From Bradyrhizobium algeriense (GTDB lineage: Bacteria > Pseudomonadota > Alphaproteobacteria > Rhizobiales > Xanthobacteraceae): a stretch of 64,000 nucleotides of DNA. The notes under the pieces were generated by a model. That model was not told the origin of the DNA. It searched no databases and saw only the letters and a program-made list of their open reading frames with translations. This document shows, one piece after another, positions 15,951 to 23,952 of the stretch; within the stretch, counting starts at the first letter, position 1; each line of letters begins with the position of its first letter. The DNA lies in NCBI RefSeq assembly GCF_036924595.1, contig NZ_JAZHRV010000001.1, positions 2,356,001 through 2,420,000 on the forward strand. Reading direction: 5' to 3'. Position numbers and translations under genes: made by a program.

Positions 15951-17810
15951 ATGCGCGCGTTTTTGGGAGTGGTCCTGACGGCCTGGCTGACTTTGCTGGC
16001 TGGCCAGCCCGCGTTTGCCGAGAAGCGCGTGGCGCTGGTGATCGGCAATTCGGCCTACCGGAACGTGGCCAAGCTGAGTAATCCCACGAACGACGCGGCG
16101 GCTGTTGCGTCGATGTTCAAGTCCGCAGGCTTCGACACCGTCGAGTCCAGGCTGAACCTGACCGTCGGCGAGTTGCGCAAGACGCTGCGCGATTTCGGCA
16201 ACAGGAGCCGGGATGCCGATGTCGCCGTTGTCTACTATGCCGGGCACGGCATTGAGCTGGATGGCACCAACTATCTGATTCCCGTCGACGCCACGCTCGA
16301 GACGGACGCGGATGTTCTGGACGAGACGCTGCCGCTCGACCGCGTGCTGTTCGCTGTCGAGCCGGCGAAGCAATTGCGGCTGGTAATCCTTGATGCCTGC
16401 CGGGACAACCCGTTCGCCAAAAACATGAAGCGCACGATCGCGTCCCGCGCGATCGGACGGGGATTGGCCAAGGTCGAGCCTTCCAGCCCCAACACCATGA
16501 TCGCCTTTGCGGCGAAGGCGGGATCGACCGCATCCGACGGCGACAGCAAGAACAGCCCGTTCGCAGCCGCGCTGGTCAATCATCTCACCAAACCGGGCCT
16601 TGATCTGCGCAAGGCATTCGGCTTCGTCCGCGACGATGTCTTGAAGGCAACCGGCAACGCGCAGGAGCCATTTGTCTATGGCTCGTTGGGCGGCAACGAC
16701 GTGACGCTCGTGCCAGCCGCGCCTGTACCCCCGGCAGCCGCATCGACCGATCAAGACGCTACGATGCAGCGGAACTACGAATTCGCACTTCAGGTCGGCA
16801 CCAAGCCGGTGTGGGATGCATTCATCGAGAAATATCCGTCCGGCTTCTTTACTGCACTTGCCAAGGCGCAACGTGACAAACTCGCGGCTGAAGCCGCGCG
16901 GATCGAGGCCACGAACAAGGCCAAGGCAGCCCAGGACGAGCAGGCGCGCCTCGCCGTCGAAGGCGCCAAAGCCGCGGAGCAGGCCAAGGCTGCCGAACAG
17001 GCCAAAGCCGCCGAGAAAGCCCGTGTCGCTGCCGAGCTGGCGAAAAAGGCCGAAGAGGCGAAGGTAGCGGAAGCCGAGCGTGCGAAGGCCGCGGCAGAAG
17101 CAAAACTTGCCGAAGCCGAGCGCGCGAAAGCAGCAGTAAAAGCCGCCGAGGAAGCAAAGGCTGCGGAGGCCGCGAGGTTGAAAGCCGCCGAAGTAGAAAA
17201 GGAGCCCGCTGCGAAGAGGGGAAGCGAGAGCAAAATCGCCGCGCTCACGCCGCCGGCCGACCAGTCCGATCAGCCCAAGGCGATCGACCTCCCTCGCTCC
17301 CTACAAGCCGAACTGCGGCGGGTCGGCTGCAACACCGGAGCGGTTGACGGCAACTGGAATGCGGCCTCGCAGCGGTCGCTCGATCTGTTCAACAAGCACA
17401 CTGGGATGAAGCTGGAGGTCAAGGTTGCGAGCGTCGATGCACTCGATGTCGTCAGGAGCAAAACCACGCGCGTTTGCCCGCTGATTTGCGATCATGGGTT
17501 CAAGGCCGATGGCGATCGCTGCACGAAGATTACCTGCCGTGCAGGTTACGAGGTCGGCGATGACAACACGTGCGAAAAGATCGAGACGAAGAAGCCTACT
17601 GCAAAGCGCGAAGAACCGAGGGTGCAGCGCGACAAGGCAGAGCGCGGCAAGTTAGAATCGACCCCTTCGAAGCCGCAAGCCTCAGGCCAGATATTTTGTA
17701 CCGGTCAAGGATGCAGGCCGGTAGGCAAAGGCTGTAGCATTCAAGTCGTGAGGCCCGGAGCGCCGGGATATGTCTCAGGCGCCAGCGGACAGATCGAAGT
17801 TTGCAACTGA
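15951..17810 (+). CDS. Exported caspase-like protease (C14), tandem copy 1
   Basis: 619 aa from ATG 15951; an upstream extension in frame is rejected because all three copies align at this methionine. Signal peptide residues 1-23 (cleavage A-F-A). The caspase p20-like domain (~25-260) has the dyad in Y-Y-A-G-H-G (His99) and L-D-A-C-R-D (Cys150). Residues ~330-430 are an Ala/Lys/Glu-rich coiled coil. A peptidoglycan-binding-like module (L-Q-A-E-L-R-R-V-G-C-N-T-G-A-V-D-G) follows, then a cysteine-rich module. The tail ends G-C-R-P-V…E-V-C-N. Probably a periplasmic or cell-surface cysteine protease. First of three tandem paralogues. Confidence 0.9.
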   Translation: MRAFLGVVLTAWLTLLAGQPAFAEKRVALVIGNSAYRNVAKLSNPTNDAAAVASMFKSAGFDTVESRLNLTVGELRKTLRDFGNRSRDADVAVVYYAGHGIELDGTNYLIPVDATLETDADVLDETLPLDRVLFAVEPAKQLRLVILDACRDNPFAKNMKRTIASRAIGRGLAKVEPSSPNTMIAFAAKAGSTASDGDSKNSPFAAALVNHLTKPGLDLRKAFGFVRDDVLKATGNAQEPFVYGSLGGNDVTLVPAAPVPPAAASTDQDATMQRNYEFALQVGTKPVWDAFIEKYPSGFFTALAKAQRDKLAAEAARIEATNKAKAAQDEQARLAVEGAKAAEQAKAAEQAKAAEKARVAAELAKKAEEAKVAEAERAKAAAEAKLAEAERAKAAVKAAEEAKAAEAARLKAAEVEKEPAAKRGSESKIAALTPPADQSDQPKAIDLPRSLQAELRRVGCNTGAVDGNWNAASQRSLDLFNKHTGMKLEVKVASVDALDVVRSKTTRVCPLICDHGFKADGDRCTKITCRAGYEVGDDNTCEKIETKKPTAKREEPRVQRDKAERGKLESTPSKPQASGQIFCTGQGCRPVGKGCSIQVVRPGAPGYVSGASGQIEVCN

Positions 17811-17874
17811 GCGGCTGACGAAGTGCGCGGTGTTTGGATCTAGGATTCGGTATGCCGATTTGGAAGTTTTTTTG

Positions 17875-19680
17875 ATGCGCGCTTTGCTAAACATCTTTTT
17901 GACGGTCGGGTTCATTTTCCTGGCTGGCCAGCCCGCGCTGGCTGACAAACGCGTGGCCTTGGTGATCGGCAATTCGTCCTACCGGAACGTGGCCAAGCTC
18001 AGCAATCCCGCGAACGATGCGGCAGCCGTTGCCGCGATGTTCAAGTCCGCAGGCTTTGACATCGTCGAGTCCAAACTGAACCTGACCGTCGGCGAGTTGC
18101 GAAAGACGCTGCGCGACTTCGGCAACAGGAGCCGCGACGCGGATGTCGCGGTTATCTATTACGCCGGTCACGGCATCGAGCTTGATGGTACCAACTATCT
18201 CATCCCGGTCGACGCGACGCTTGAAACCGATACAGATGTTCTGGACGAGACGCTGTCGCTCGACCGTGTGCTGGTAGCGGTCGAACCCGCCAAGCAATTG
18301 CGGCTGGTCATCCTCGATGCCTGCCGGGATAACCCGTTTGCAAAAAGCATGAAGCGAACGATCGCGTCCCGCGCGATCGGCCGCGGTCTCGCCAAGGTCG
18401 AGCCTTCCAGTCCCAACACGATGATTGCGTTTGCCGCGAAGGCCGGATCGACCGCATCCGACGGCGACAGCAAGAACAGTCCGTTCGCAGCCGCACTGGT
18501 CAATCATCTCGCCAGGCCCGGACTTGATCTTCGCAAGGCATTTGGCTTCGTCCGCGACGATGTCTTGAAGGCAACCGGCAATGCGCAGGAGCCGTTTGTC
18601 TACGGTTCGTTGGGCGGTAACGACGTGATGCTCGTGCCCGCCGCGCCGGTCGTATCTGCGCCGACTGCGCCGGTCGATCAGGACGCCACGATGCGGCGCG
18701 ATTACGATTACGCCGAGCGAATTGGCACCAAGCCAGTCTGGGATGCCTTCATCGAAAAGTATCCATCCGGTTTTTTCACGGCGCTCGCAAAAGCGCAACG
18801 CGACAAGCTGGCGGCCGAAGCGGCACGAATTGACGCCACGAACAAGGCCAAGGCAGCGCAGGAAGAAAAGGCCCGGCTCGTAATCGAGGGTGCGAAGGCC
18901 GCGGAACAGGCCAAGGCTGCCGAGCAAGCCAAAGCCGCCGAGAAAGCCCGCATCGCCGCCGAGCAGGCCAAGAAGGCCGAAGAGGCGAAGGTCGCAGAAG
19001 CGGAGCGTGTGAAGGCCGCGGCGATAGCAAAGGCGGCGGACGAAGCCAGAGCGGTGGAAGCAGCCAAGGCGGCCGCAGAAGCCAAGGCCGCTGCCGAAAA
19101 TAAGGCCAGCCAGGAAAAGCTGGCCGCGCTGACGCCACCGGCTGACCAATCCGATCAGCCCAAGGCGATCGACCTTCCCCGGTCGCTCCAAGCCGAACTG
19201 CGCCGGGTCGGCTGCAACACCGGCGCGGTGGATGGCAACTGGAATGTGGCCTCGCAGCGTTCGCTCGATCTGTTCAACAAGCACGCGGGGATGAAGCTGG
19301 ACGTTAAGGTCGTCAGCATTGATGCGCTCGATGTCGTCAAGAGCAAAACGACGCGCGTTTGCCCGCTGATTTGCGATCATGGATTTAAAGCTGATGGTGA
19401 CCGTTGCACGAAGATCACGTGCAGGGCGGGTTACGAAGTTGGCGACGACAACATGTGTGAAAAGATCGAAGTGAAGAAGCCGACGGCAAAGCGGGAAGAA
19501 CCGAAAGCACAACGCGACAAACCTGAACGCGCCAAAGCCGACGCGGCTCCGGCAAAGCCGCAGGCATCCGGGCAGATATTTTGTACGATGCAAGGTTGCC
19601 GCCCTGTAAGAAGCGGTTGCCGCGTTGAACGTCAGGGCGGATCGGGCCGTGGTGTCGATCAAGTTGAGATCTGCAATTGA
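17875..19680 (+). CDS. Exported caspase-like protease (C14), tandem copy 2
   Basis: 601 aa. Same architecture as copy 1: signal peptide (A-L-A cleavage), caspase domain with His99 and Cys150, coiled coil shorter by one block, peptidoglycan-binding-like and cysteine-rich modules, and a tail ending V-E-I-C-N. It begins 64 nt after copy 1. Its first 102 nt (17875-17976) are identical to those of copy 3. The charged linker before the tail and the last ~35 residues differ from the other copies, the segments most likely to determine partner choice. A 591-codon antisense frame over it is a shadow. Confidence 0.9.
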   Translation: MRALLNIFLTVGFIFLAGQPALADKRVALVIGNSSYRNVAKLSNPANDAAAVAAMFKSAGFDIVESKLNLTVGELRKTLRDFGNRSRDADVAVIYYAGHGIELDGTNYLIPVDATLETDTDVLDETLSLDRVLVAVEPAKQLRLVILDACRDNPFAKSMKRTIASRAIGRGLAKVEPSSPNTMIAFAAKAGSTASDGDSKNSPFAAALVNHLARPGLDLRKAFGFVRDDVLKATGNAQEPFVYGSLGGNDVMLVPAAPVVSAPTAPVDQDATMRRDYDYAERIGTKPVWDAFIEKYPSGFFTALAKAQRDKLAAEAARIDATNKAKAAQEEKARLVIEGAKAAEQAKAAEQAKAAEKARIAAEQAKKAEEAKVAEAERVKAAAIAKAADEARAVEAAKAAAEAKAAAENKASQEKLAALTPPADQSDQPKAIDLPRSLQAELRRVGCNTGAVDGNWNVASQRSLDLFNKHAGMKLDVKVVSIDALDVVKSKTTRVCPLICDHGFKADGDRCTKITCRAGYEVGDDNMCEKIEVKKPTAKREEPKAQRDKPERAKADAAPAKPQASGQIFCTMQGCRPVRSGCRVERQGGSGRGVDQVEICN

Positions 19681-19697
19681 GATTATTGGAATTTTTA

Positions 19698-21542
19698 ATG
19701 CGCGCTTTGCTAAACATCTTTTTGACGGTCGGGTTCATTTTCCTGGCTGGCCAGCCCGCGCTGGCTGACAAACGCGTGGCCTTGGTGATCGGCAATTCGG
19801 CCTACCGGAACGTGGCCAAGCTCAGCAATCCCGCGAACGATGCGGCGGCTGTTGCTGCGATGTTCAAGTCGGCAGGCTTCGACACCGTCGAGTCCAAGCT
19901 GAACCTGACCGTCGGCGAGTTGCGCAAGACGCTGCGCGACTTCGGCAACAGGAGCCGCGACGCGAACGTTGCGGTTATCTATTATGCCGGGCACGGCATC
20001 GAGCTGGATGGCACCAACTATCTCATCCCGGTCGACGCGACGCTTGAGACTGATACGGATGTTCTGGACGAGACGCTGTCGTTGGACCGTGTACTGGTTG
20101 CAGTCGAGCCGGCGAAGCAATTGCGGCTGGTAATCCTTGATGCCTGCCGGGACAACCCGTTCGCCAAAAACATGAAGCGAACGATTGCGTCCCGCGCGAT
20201 CGGCCGCGGGCTGGCCAAGGTCGAGCCTTCCAGCCCCAACACGATGATCGCCTTTGCTGCGAAGGCCGGATCGACCGCTTCCGACGGCGACAGCAAGAAC
20301 AGCCCGTTCGCCGCGGCGCTGGTCAATCACCTCGCCAAACCGGGCCTCGATCTTCGCAAGGCGTTCGGCTTCGTCCGCGACGATGTCTTGAAGGCGACGG
20401 GCAATGCGCAGGAACCGTTCGTGTACGGCTCGCTGGGTGGCAACGATGTAACGTTGGTTCCAGCCGCTCCCGCGGCGGTTGCTGCGCCGGTCGATCAGGA
20501 CGCCACGATGCGGCGCGATTATGAGTTCGCGCTCCAGGTAGCAACCAAGCCCGTCTGGAATGCCTTCATCGAGAAGTATCCGTCAGGTTTTTATACAGCG
20601 CTCGCCAAATCGCAGCGTGACAAGCTCGCTGCGGAAGCTGTGCGGATCGAAGCCACCAACAAGGCCAAGGCAGCCCAGGACGAGCAGGCGCGGCTCGCGA
20701 TCGAAGGCGCCAAGGCCGCAGAGCAGTCCAGAGCTGCGGAACAGGCGAAAGCCGCCGAGAAAGCCCGTGTCGCTGCCGAGCTGGCGAAAAAGGCCGAAGA
20801 GGCGAAGGTCGCGGAAGCCGAGCGCGCGAAGGCGGCAGCGCTTGCGAAGGCCGCCGAGAAGGAGGCTGAGCGCGTCAAAGCGGCCGAAGAGGCCAAGGCT
20901 GCCGCCGAGGCCAAAAAGGCTGCTCCAGACGCCGAAGCTGCTGCCGAAAAGAAGGCGAAGGAAGAAAAGCTCGCCGCGTTAGCGCCGTCGGCCGACAACT
21001 CCGAGCAACCCAAGGCGGTCGATCTTCCTCGCTCGCTTCAGGCCGAGCTGCGCCGGGTCGGCTGCAACACCGGCGCGGTGGACGGCAACTGGAATGCGGC
21101 CTCGCAGCGGTCGCTCGATCTGTTCAACAAGCACGCGGGGATGAAGCTGGAGGTCAAGGTTGCGAGCGTCGATGCATTGGATGTCGTCAAGGGCAAAACG
21201 ACGCGCGTTTGCCCGCTGATTTGTGAGACCGGATATAGGGCGGACGGAGATCGATGCACAAAGATTACGTGCCGGGCCGGCTATCGGCTTGGTAACGAAA
21301 ATGAGTGCGAAAAGATTCAAGAAACAAGGAAGCCAGCCGCAATTCGAGAACGTGTACAGCCGATGCCCGATACGGAACGAAAGCAAGTTGAATCACCATC
21401 CACGAAGCCGGTGGCAGGGTCGGGTCAGATTGTCTGCGGTCACGGCGGTTGCCGACCCGTACAAAAGGGCTGCCGGCTGGTTGTGGGCAGTGTAACGGGG
21501 TCGAAAAGCGGAACGCCTGCAAATGTCGAAGTCTGTAATTGA
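19698..21542 (+). CDS. Exported caspase-like protease (C14), tandem copy 3
   Basis: 614 aa, 17 nt after copy 2. Same domain order with His99 and Cys150 intact. It is a mosaic. The 5' 102 nt match copy 2 exactly, whereas the active-site region (for example 20126-20180) and the coiled-coil start (20759 onward) match copy 1 more closely, which points to gene conversion. The C-terminal module diverges (Y-R-L-G-N-E-N-E-C-E) but keeps G-Q-I-V-C, G-C-R-P-V and V-E-V-C-N. Likely co-transcribed with the neighbours on both sides. Confidence 0.9.
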   Translation: MRALLNIFLTVGFIFLAGQPALADKRVALVIGNSAYRNVAKLSNPANDAAAVAAMFKSAGFDTVESKLNLTVGELRKTLRDFGNRSRDANVAVIYYAGHGIELDGTNYLIPVDATLETDTDVLDETLSLDRVLVAVEPAKQLRLVILDACRDNPFAKNMKRTIASRAIGRGLAKVEPSSPNTMIAFAAKAGSTASDGDSKNSPFAAALVNHLAKPGLDLRKAFGFVRDDVLKATGNAQEPFVYGSLGGNDVTLVPAAPAAVAAPVDQDATMRRDYEFALQVATKPVWNAFIEKYPSGFYTALAKSQRDKLAAEAVRIEATNKAKAAQDEQARLAIEGAKAAEQSRAAEQAKAAEKARVAAELAKKAEEAKVAEAERAKAAALAKAAEKEAERVKAAEEAKAAAEAKKAAPDAEAAAEKKAKEEKLAALAPSADNSEQPKAVDLPRSLQAELRRVGCNTGAVDGNWNAASQRSLDLFNKHAGMKLEVKVASVDALDVVKGKTTRVCPLICETGYRADGDRCTKITCRAGYRLGNENECEKIQETRKPAAIRERVQPMPDTERKQVESPSTKPVAGSGQIVCGHGGCRPVQKGCRLVVGSVTGSKSGTPANVEVCN

Positions 21543-21610
21543 CCAGTTGTGCAAACAGTGCGGCGGCTGTTGGGTTGCCGTCGGACGTGTCTGGTTTGAA
21601 GCTTCGATCG

Positions 21611-22093
21611 ATGAAAATACTTAACGCTCTGATCGGGGGCTGTATTGTGAAGATATTTTGCGCGGGATTTCTGGCGGCGTTCATTTTCATATTGCAGCCG
21701 CCGCCGACTGCCAAAGCAGGCGTTGTCCTGATCACGCCGGAAGAAGCGCAGCTTCCCACGCCAAAAGGCGTTCATGCCGCTCGCGCCATCACGCGCGGAC
21801 CGCGTATCGACCTTGCCGGTCCCGATGCCAGTGAGGCGCGTTCCCCGCTACGTCTGCAGCTCAAATTTCGGGGATTCGGCGGTGCAACGATCAATCTCGA
21901 CTCGCTTCGTGTGACTTACCTGAAAATGCCAAACGTCGATCTGACGTCAAGAATAAAGCCTTATGCCCAGCCGACGGGCATCGAGATTCCGGACGCCGAA
22001 GCCCCGCCGGGCGAACATCTGGTCCGCGTGGAAGTCCATGATTCCGAGGGACGTCGCACGGCGACGACATTTTTGCTCAGCGTCGCACACTAG
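21611..22093 (+). CDS. Secreted Ig-like/beta-rich hypothetical protein
   Basis: 160 aa from ATG 21611; a GTG at 21647 would give a more compact signal peptide (K-I-F-C-A-G-F-L-A-A-F-I-F). Cleavage likely after T-A-K-A. The mature ~115 residues are strand-rich (L-R-L-Q-L-K-F-R-G-F-G-G-A; H-L-V-R-V-E-V-H-D-S-E-G-R-R; T-T-F-L-L-S-V-A) in the manner of an Ig-like or fibronectin-like fold. No family named. Being exported and immediately downstream of the caspases, it could be a substrate or binding partner; this is inference. Confidence 0.7.
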   Translation: MKILNALIGGCIVKIFCAGFLAAFIFILQPPPTAKAGVVLITPEEAQLPTPKGVHAARAITRGPRIDLAGPDASEARSPLRLQLKFRGFGGATINLDSLRVTYLKMPNVDLTSRIKPYAQPTGIEIPDAEAPPGEHLVRVEVHDSEGRRTATTFLLSVAH

Positions 22094-22103
22094 AGGGGCA
22101 GGG

Positions 22104-22307
22104 ATGCCGGAAGCTTGCTTCTTTTGCAAAACGGAGAAGGATGAGCATACGCTCGTCTGCGCGGCCTGCGGACGGGATACGGCCGTTCCTTTGCCGCTGG
22201 CCGCCGAACATCAGGCGCTGTCGCAAAAGCGGGATCGCTTGCGGGCCGAGCTCGTTGAGGCAAAGGCCCGGCTCGAGTCGCTTCGGCGCAGGCCGGTCAG
22301 CGCATGA
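22104..22307 (+). CDS. 67-aa zinc-ribbon protein with coiled coil
   Basis: Starts at ATG 22104, 11 nt after the previous stop, with GAGGGGCAGGG as ribosome-binding site. Two CxxC pairs (C5-FF-C8 and C19-AA-C22) form a zinc ribbon, followed by a helical, charged segment (R-D-R-L-R-A-E-L-V-E-A-K-A-R-L) likely to be a coiled coil. The same plan heads the next gene, so the two may dimerise. No signal peptide: cytosolic. Confidence 0.8.
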   Translation: MPEACFFCKTEKDEHTLVCAACGRDTAVPLPLAAEHQALSQKRDRLRAELVEAKARLESLRRRPVSA

Positions 22308-22377
22308 AGATTGATCAGACAAATCGCGCGCGAACCCTTGTCGCGTTCCAATCTTCCATGGGCAGATTGATCGCCTG

Positions 22378-23145
22378 ATGGAATGCCCTTTCTGCGCCGA
22401 GACGATTAAGGACGAGGCTCTCATCTGCAGGCATTGCAGCAGGGATCTCCGTGTCGTGCAGCCGATTGTGATCGAAAACCAGAACCTCGTAGCGGAACTT
22501 GACCGGCTCCAGCGGGAGCTGGACCGGGTCAACACGCAACTCGCGTTTTTGGACCGTCCGGTTCGCTTCGTGCTGCGGCACGCGGCGCTCTATGTCCTGA
22601 TCCCGGCGCTTCTGCTGCTCGCCGCGCATGTCGTTGTGACGATCCTGCTGGATGTTTCCGCGCTCTACCTGCGGATCGCGTCAGTGATCATCCCGATTCC
22701 GTTCGGGGTGATGCTCTACGCCGTCAACAAGATCGGGGTGAGGGGGGCCGCCGGGTTTGGAATCGCCACAGCCTTCCTCAGCGTGATGGCCATGCTGATC
22801 ACCATCGGAGTTGTCGACAAGGTACCGATCCTGCCGGAGAGCCTCCGCGAATGGCGCGAGGCCGTCGAATACGCGCTCAGTATCATGCTGGCCTATTTGA
22901 CGGGAAATCTGCTGGTCATGCTGATCCTTCGCTCGCTGCCGAATGCGATCGCGGCTTCAGGCCGCCCGAGTGCTGTAGCGGTGCGGCTCGCCCGGATGTT
23001 TGGCCAGCATGTGGGGCCGGATGTCATGCGCCGACGGGCGCGCCGGATACAGGAACTGATGAAAACCCTTGGTCCGCTCGCCGGCCTGGTGGTGACGGCC
23101 GGCGGGTCGATCTACACCGGGCTAAAAGGCGTGCTGGGACACTGA
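22378..23145 (+). CDS. Zinc-ribbon membrane protein
   Basis: 255 aa. An N-terminal zinc ribbon (C3/C6 and C17/C20 in MECPFCAETI…LICRHCSRDL), a coiled coil (~residues 36-58), then about four membrane helices (roughly 68-200) and a basic, helical tail ending in a further hydrophobic stretch (A-G-L-V-V-T-A-G-G-S-I-Y-T-G). The zinc-ribbon and coil part resembles the preceding 67-aa protein. Last gene of the caspase-linked row. Could be the inner-membrane component of the module, linking a cytosolic signal to the exported proteases; speculative. Confidence 0.8.
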   Translation: MECPFCAETIKDEALICRHCSRDLRVVQPIVIENQNLVAELDRLQRELDRVNTQLAFLDRPVRFVLRHAALYVLIPALLLLAAHVVVTILLDVSALYLRIASVIIPIPFGVMLYAVNKIGVRGAAGFGIATAFLSVMAMLITIGVVDKVPILPESLREWREAVEYALSIMLAYLTGNLLVMLILRSLPNAIAASGRPSAVAVRLARMFGQHVGPDVMRRRARRIQELMKTLGPLAGLVVTAGGSIYTGLKGVLGH

Positions 23146-23198
23146 TGGGGCGAGCCAGGGGGTTTAAATCTCACCCCGGCATCCCCATATAGCCTCTC

Positions 23199-23348
23199 AT
23201 GGCACAATGGAAAGCATCGACCACGCGGCAACCACCGATGACGAAGGATGAGTTGCGCCTCATGCTGGCCGAGGCGGTCCGCAACACGCAGCCAATCGCG
23301 GATCAGAGGCCGAAGCGATCCCCGGAGGCCGAGGACGATCAGTCCTAG
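23199..23348 (+). CDS. Possible 49-aa polar protein
   Basis: ATG 23199 opens MAQWKASTTRQPPMTKDELR…, which is charged and soluble and ends E-A-E-D-D-Q-S. An internal ATG at 23238 could also serve as start. The ribosome-binding signal is weak. Codon use is host-like. Lies in the gap between the zinc-ribbon membrane protein and the next small gene. Function unknown. Confidence 0.4.
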   Translation: MAQWKASTTRQPPMTKDELRLMLAEAVRNTQPIADQRPKRSPEAEDDQS

Positions 23349-23456
23349 CTGGCCGCCGGTCGTTCATTCGCAATCGCTAAGAGACGGGCCAACGTGCGGC
23401 GCTCGATGCCGATCCCGACAGCATGGCCAAATCAGAAATCACAAAGGACCTAACGA

Positions 23457-23693
23457 ATGCGGATTGCCGCCAAACCCACTGAACAAGAGATGATCGAGGG
23501 GCCGCAAGCGGTATCCTTTCAGATCGCGAACGGGAATGCGCGGCATAGCTGCATTCTGCAAACCGAGCTGCCGACGAAGGCGCTGGCCCAAAAATATCTT
23601 CTCGCAAACTGGCCTGTTGTCGAAAAGATGGCACGCGACGCGCTCGCGGCGGGAAATCTTGAAGACGGCCCGATCAAACTCGTTATCGCCTGA
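23457..23693 (+). CDS. 78-aa hypothetical protein
   Basis: Soluble alpha/beta-looking protein beginning MRIAAKPTEQEMIEGPQAVS, with a single cysteine (S-C-I-L-Q-T-E-L) and a helix A-Q-K-Y-L-L-A-N-W-P-V-V-E-K-M-A-R-D. No family recognised. It precedes a small winged-helix-like gene by 42 nt, so they may form one transcript ending at the terminator at 23927. Confidence 0.6.
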   Translation: MRIAAKPTEQEMIEGPQAVSFQIANGNARHSCILQTELPTKALAQKYLLANWPVVEKMARDALAAGNLEDGPIKLVIA

Positions 23694-23735
23694 GCGGTTC
23701 ATCATGAACGCCAGTTTTGGATTTTAGGACCAGTC

Positions 23736-23915
23736 ATGCTGAAAGATCGCGAGAATATCCTGAATGCGCTCCGCGAGAAGCCGCAGAAGGCTTACCAACT
23801 CATGCGGCGTGCCAATCTTCCGAATGAGGAAGCCTGCCAATCCCTGCTTCTGAAAATGCGCGACGAAGGCCTGGTGAAATTCGACATCCACAAGGGGCTA
23901 TGGCTCATCGGATAG
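23736..23915 (+). CDS. 59-aa winged-helix-like protein
   Basis: ATG 23736 to TAG 23915. The sequence starts MLKDRENILNALREKPQKAY and has the helix-turn-helix-wing pattern of a small MarR/PadR-like domain: N-A-L-R-E-K, Q-L-M-R-R-A-N-L-P, then S-L-L-L-K-M-R-D-E-G-L-V-K-F-D and G-L-W-L. The length fits a bare DNA-binding domain without an effector part. No strong ribosome-binding site, but a clear terminator follows. Confidence 0.6.
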   Translation: MLKDRENILNALREKPQKAYQLMRRANLPNEEACQSLLLKMRDEGLVKFDIHKGLWLIG

Positions 23916-23926
23916 TCCGATACATG

Positions 23927-23952
23927 CGGCGGGGTTATTTCCCCGCCGTTTT
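23927..23952 (+). terminator. Rho-independent terminator shared by convergent genes
   Basis: CGGCGGGG, 6-nt loop TTATTT, CCCCGCCG, then TTTTC. It ends the 23457-23915 unit. The stop codon of the convergent phosphatase gene (23935-23937) lies in its loop. Confidence 0.85.

Noticed and set aside
17887..19662. 591-codon open frame antisense to caspase copy 2
   Set aside because: It is the mirror of a GC-rich, alanine/lysine-rich gene with clear catalytic motifs. Similar antisense frames occur over the other copies, and no start signal or family is visible.
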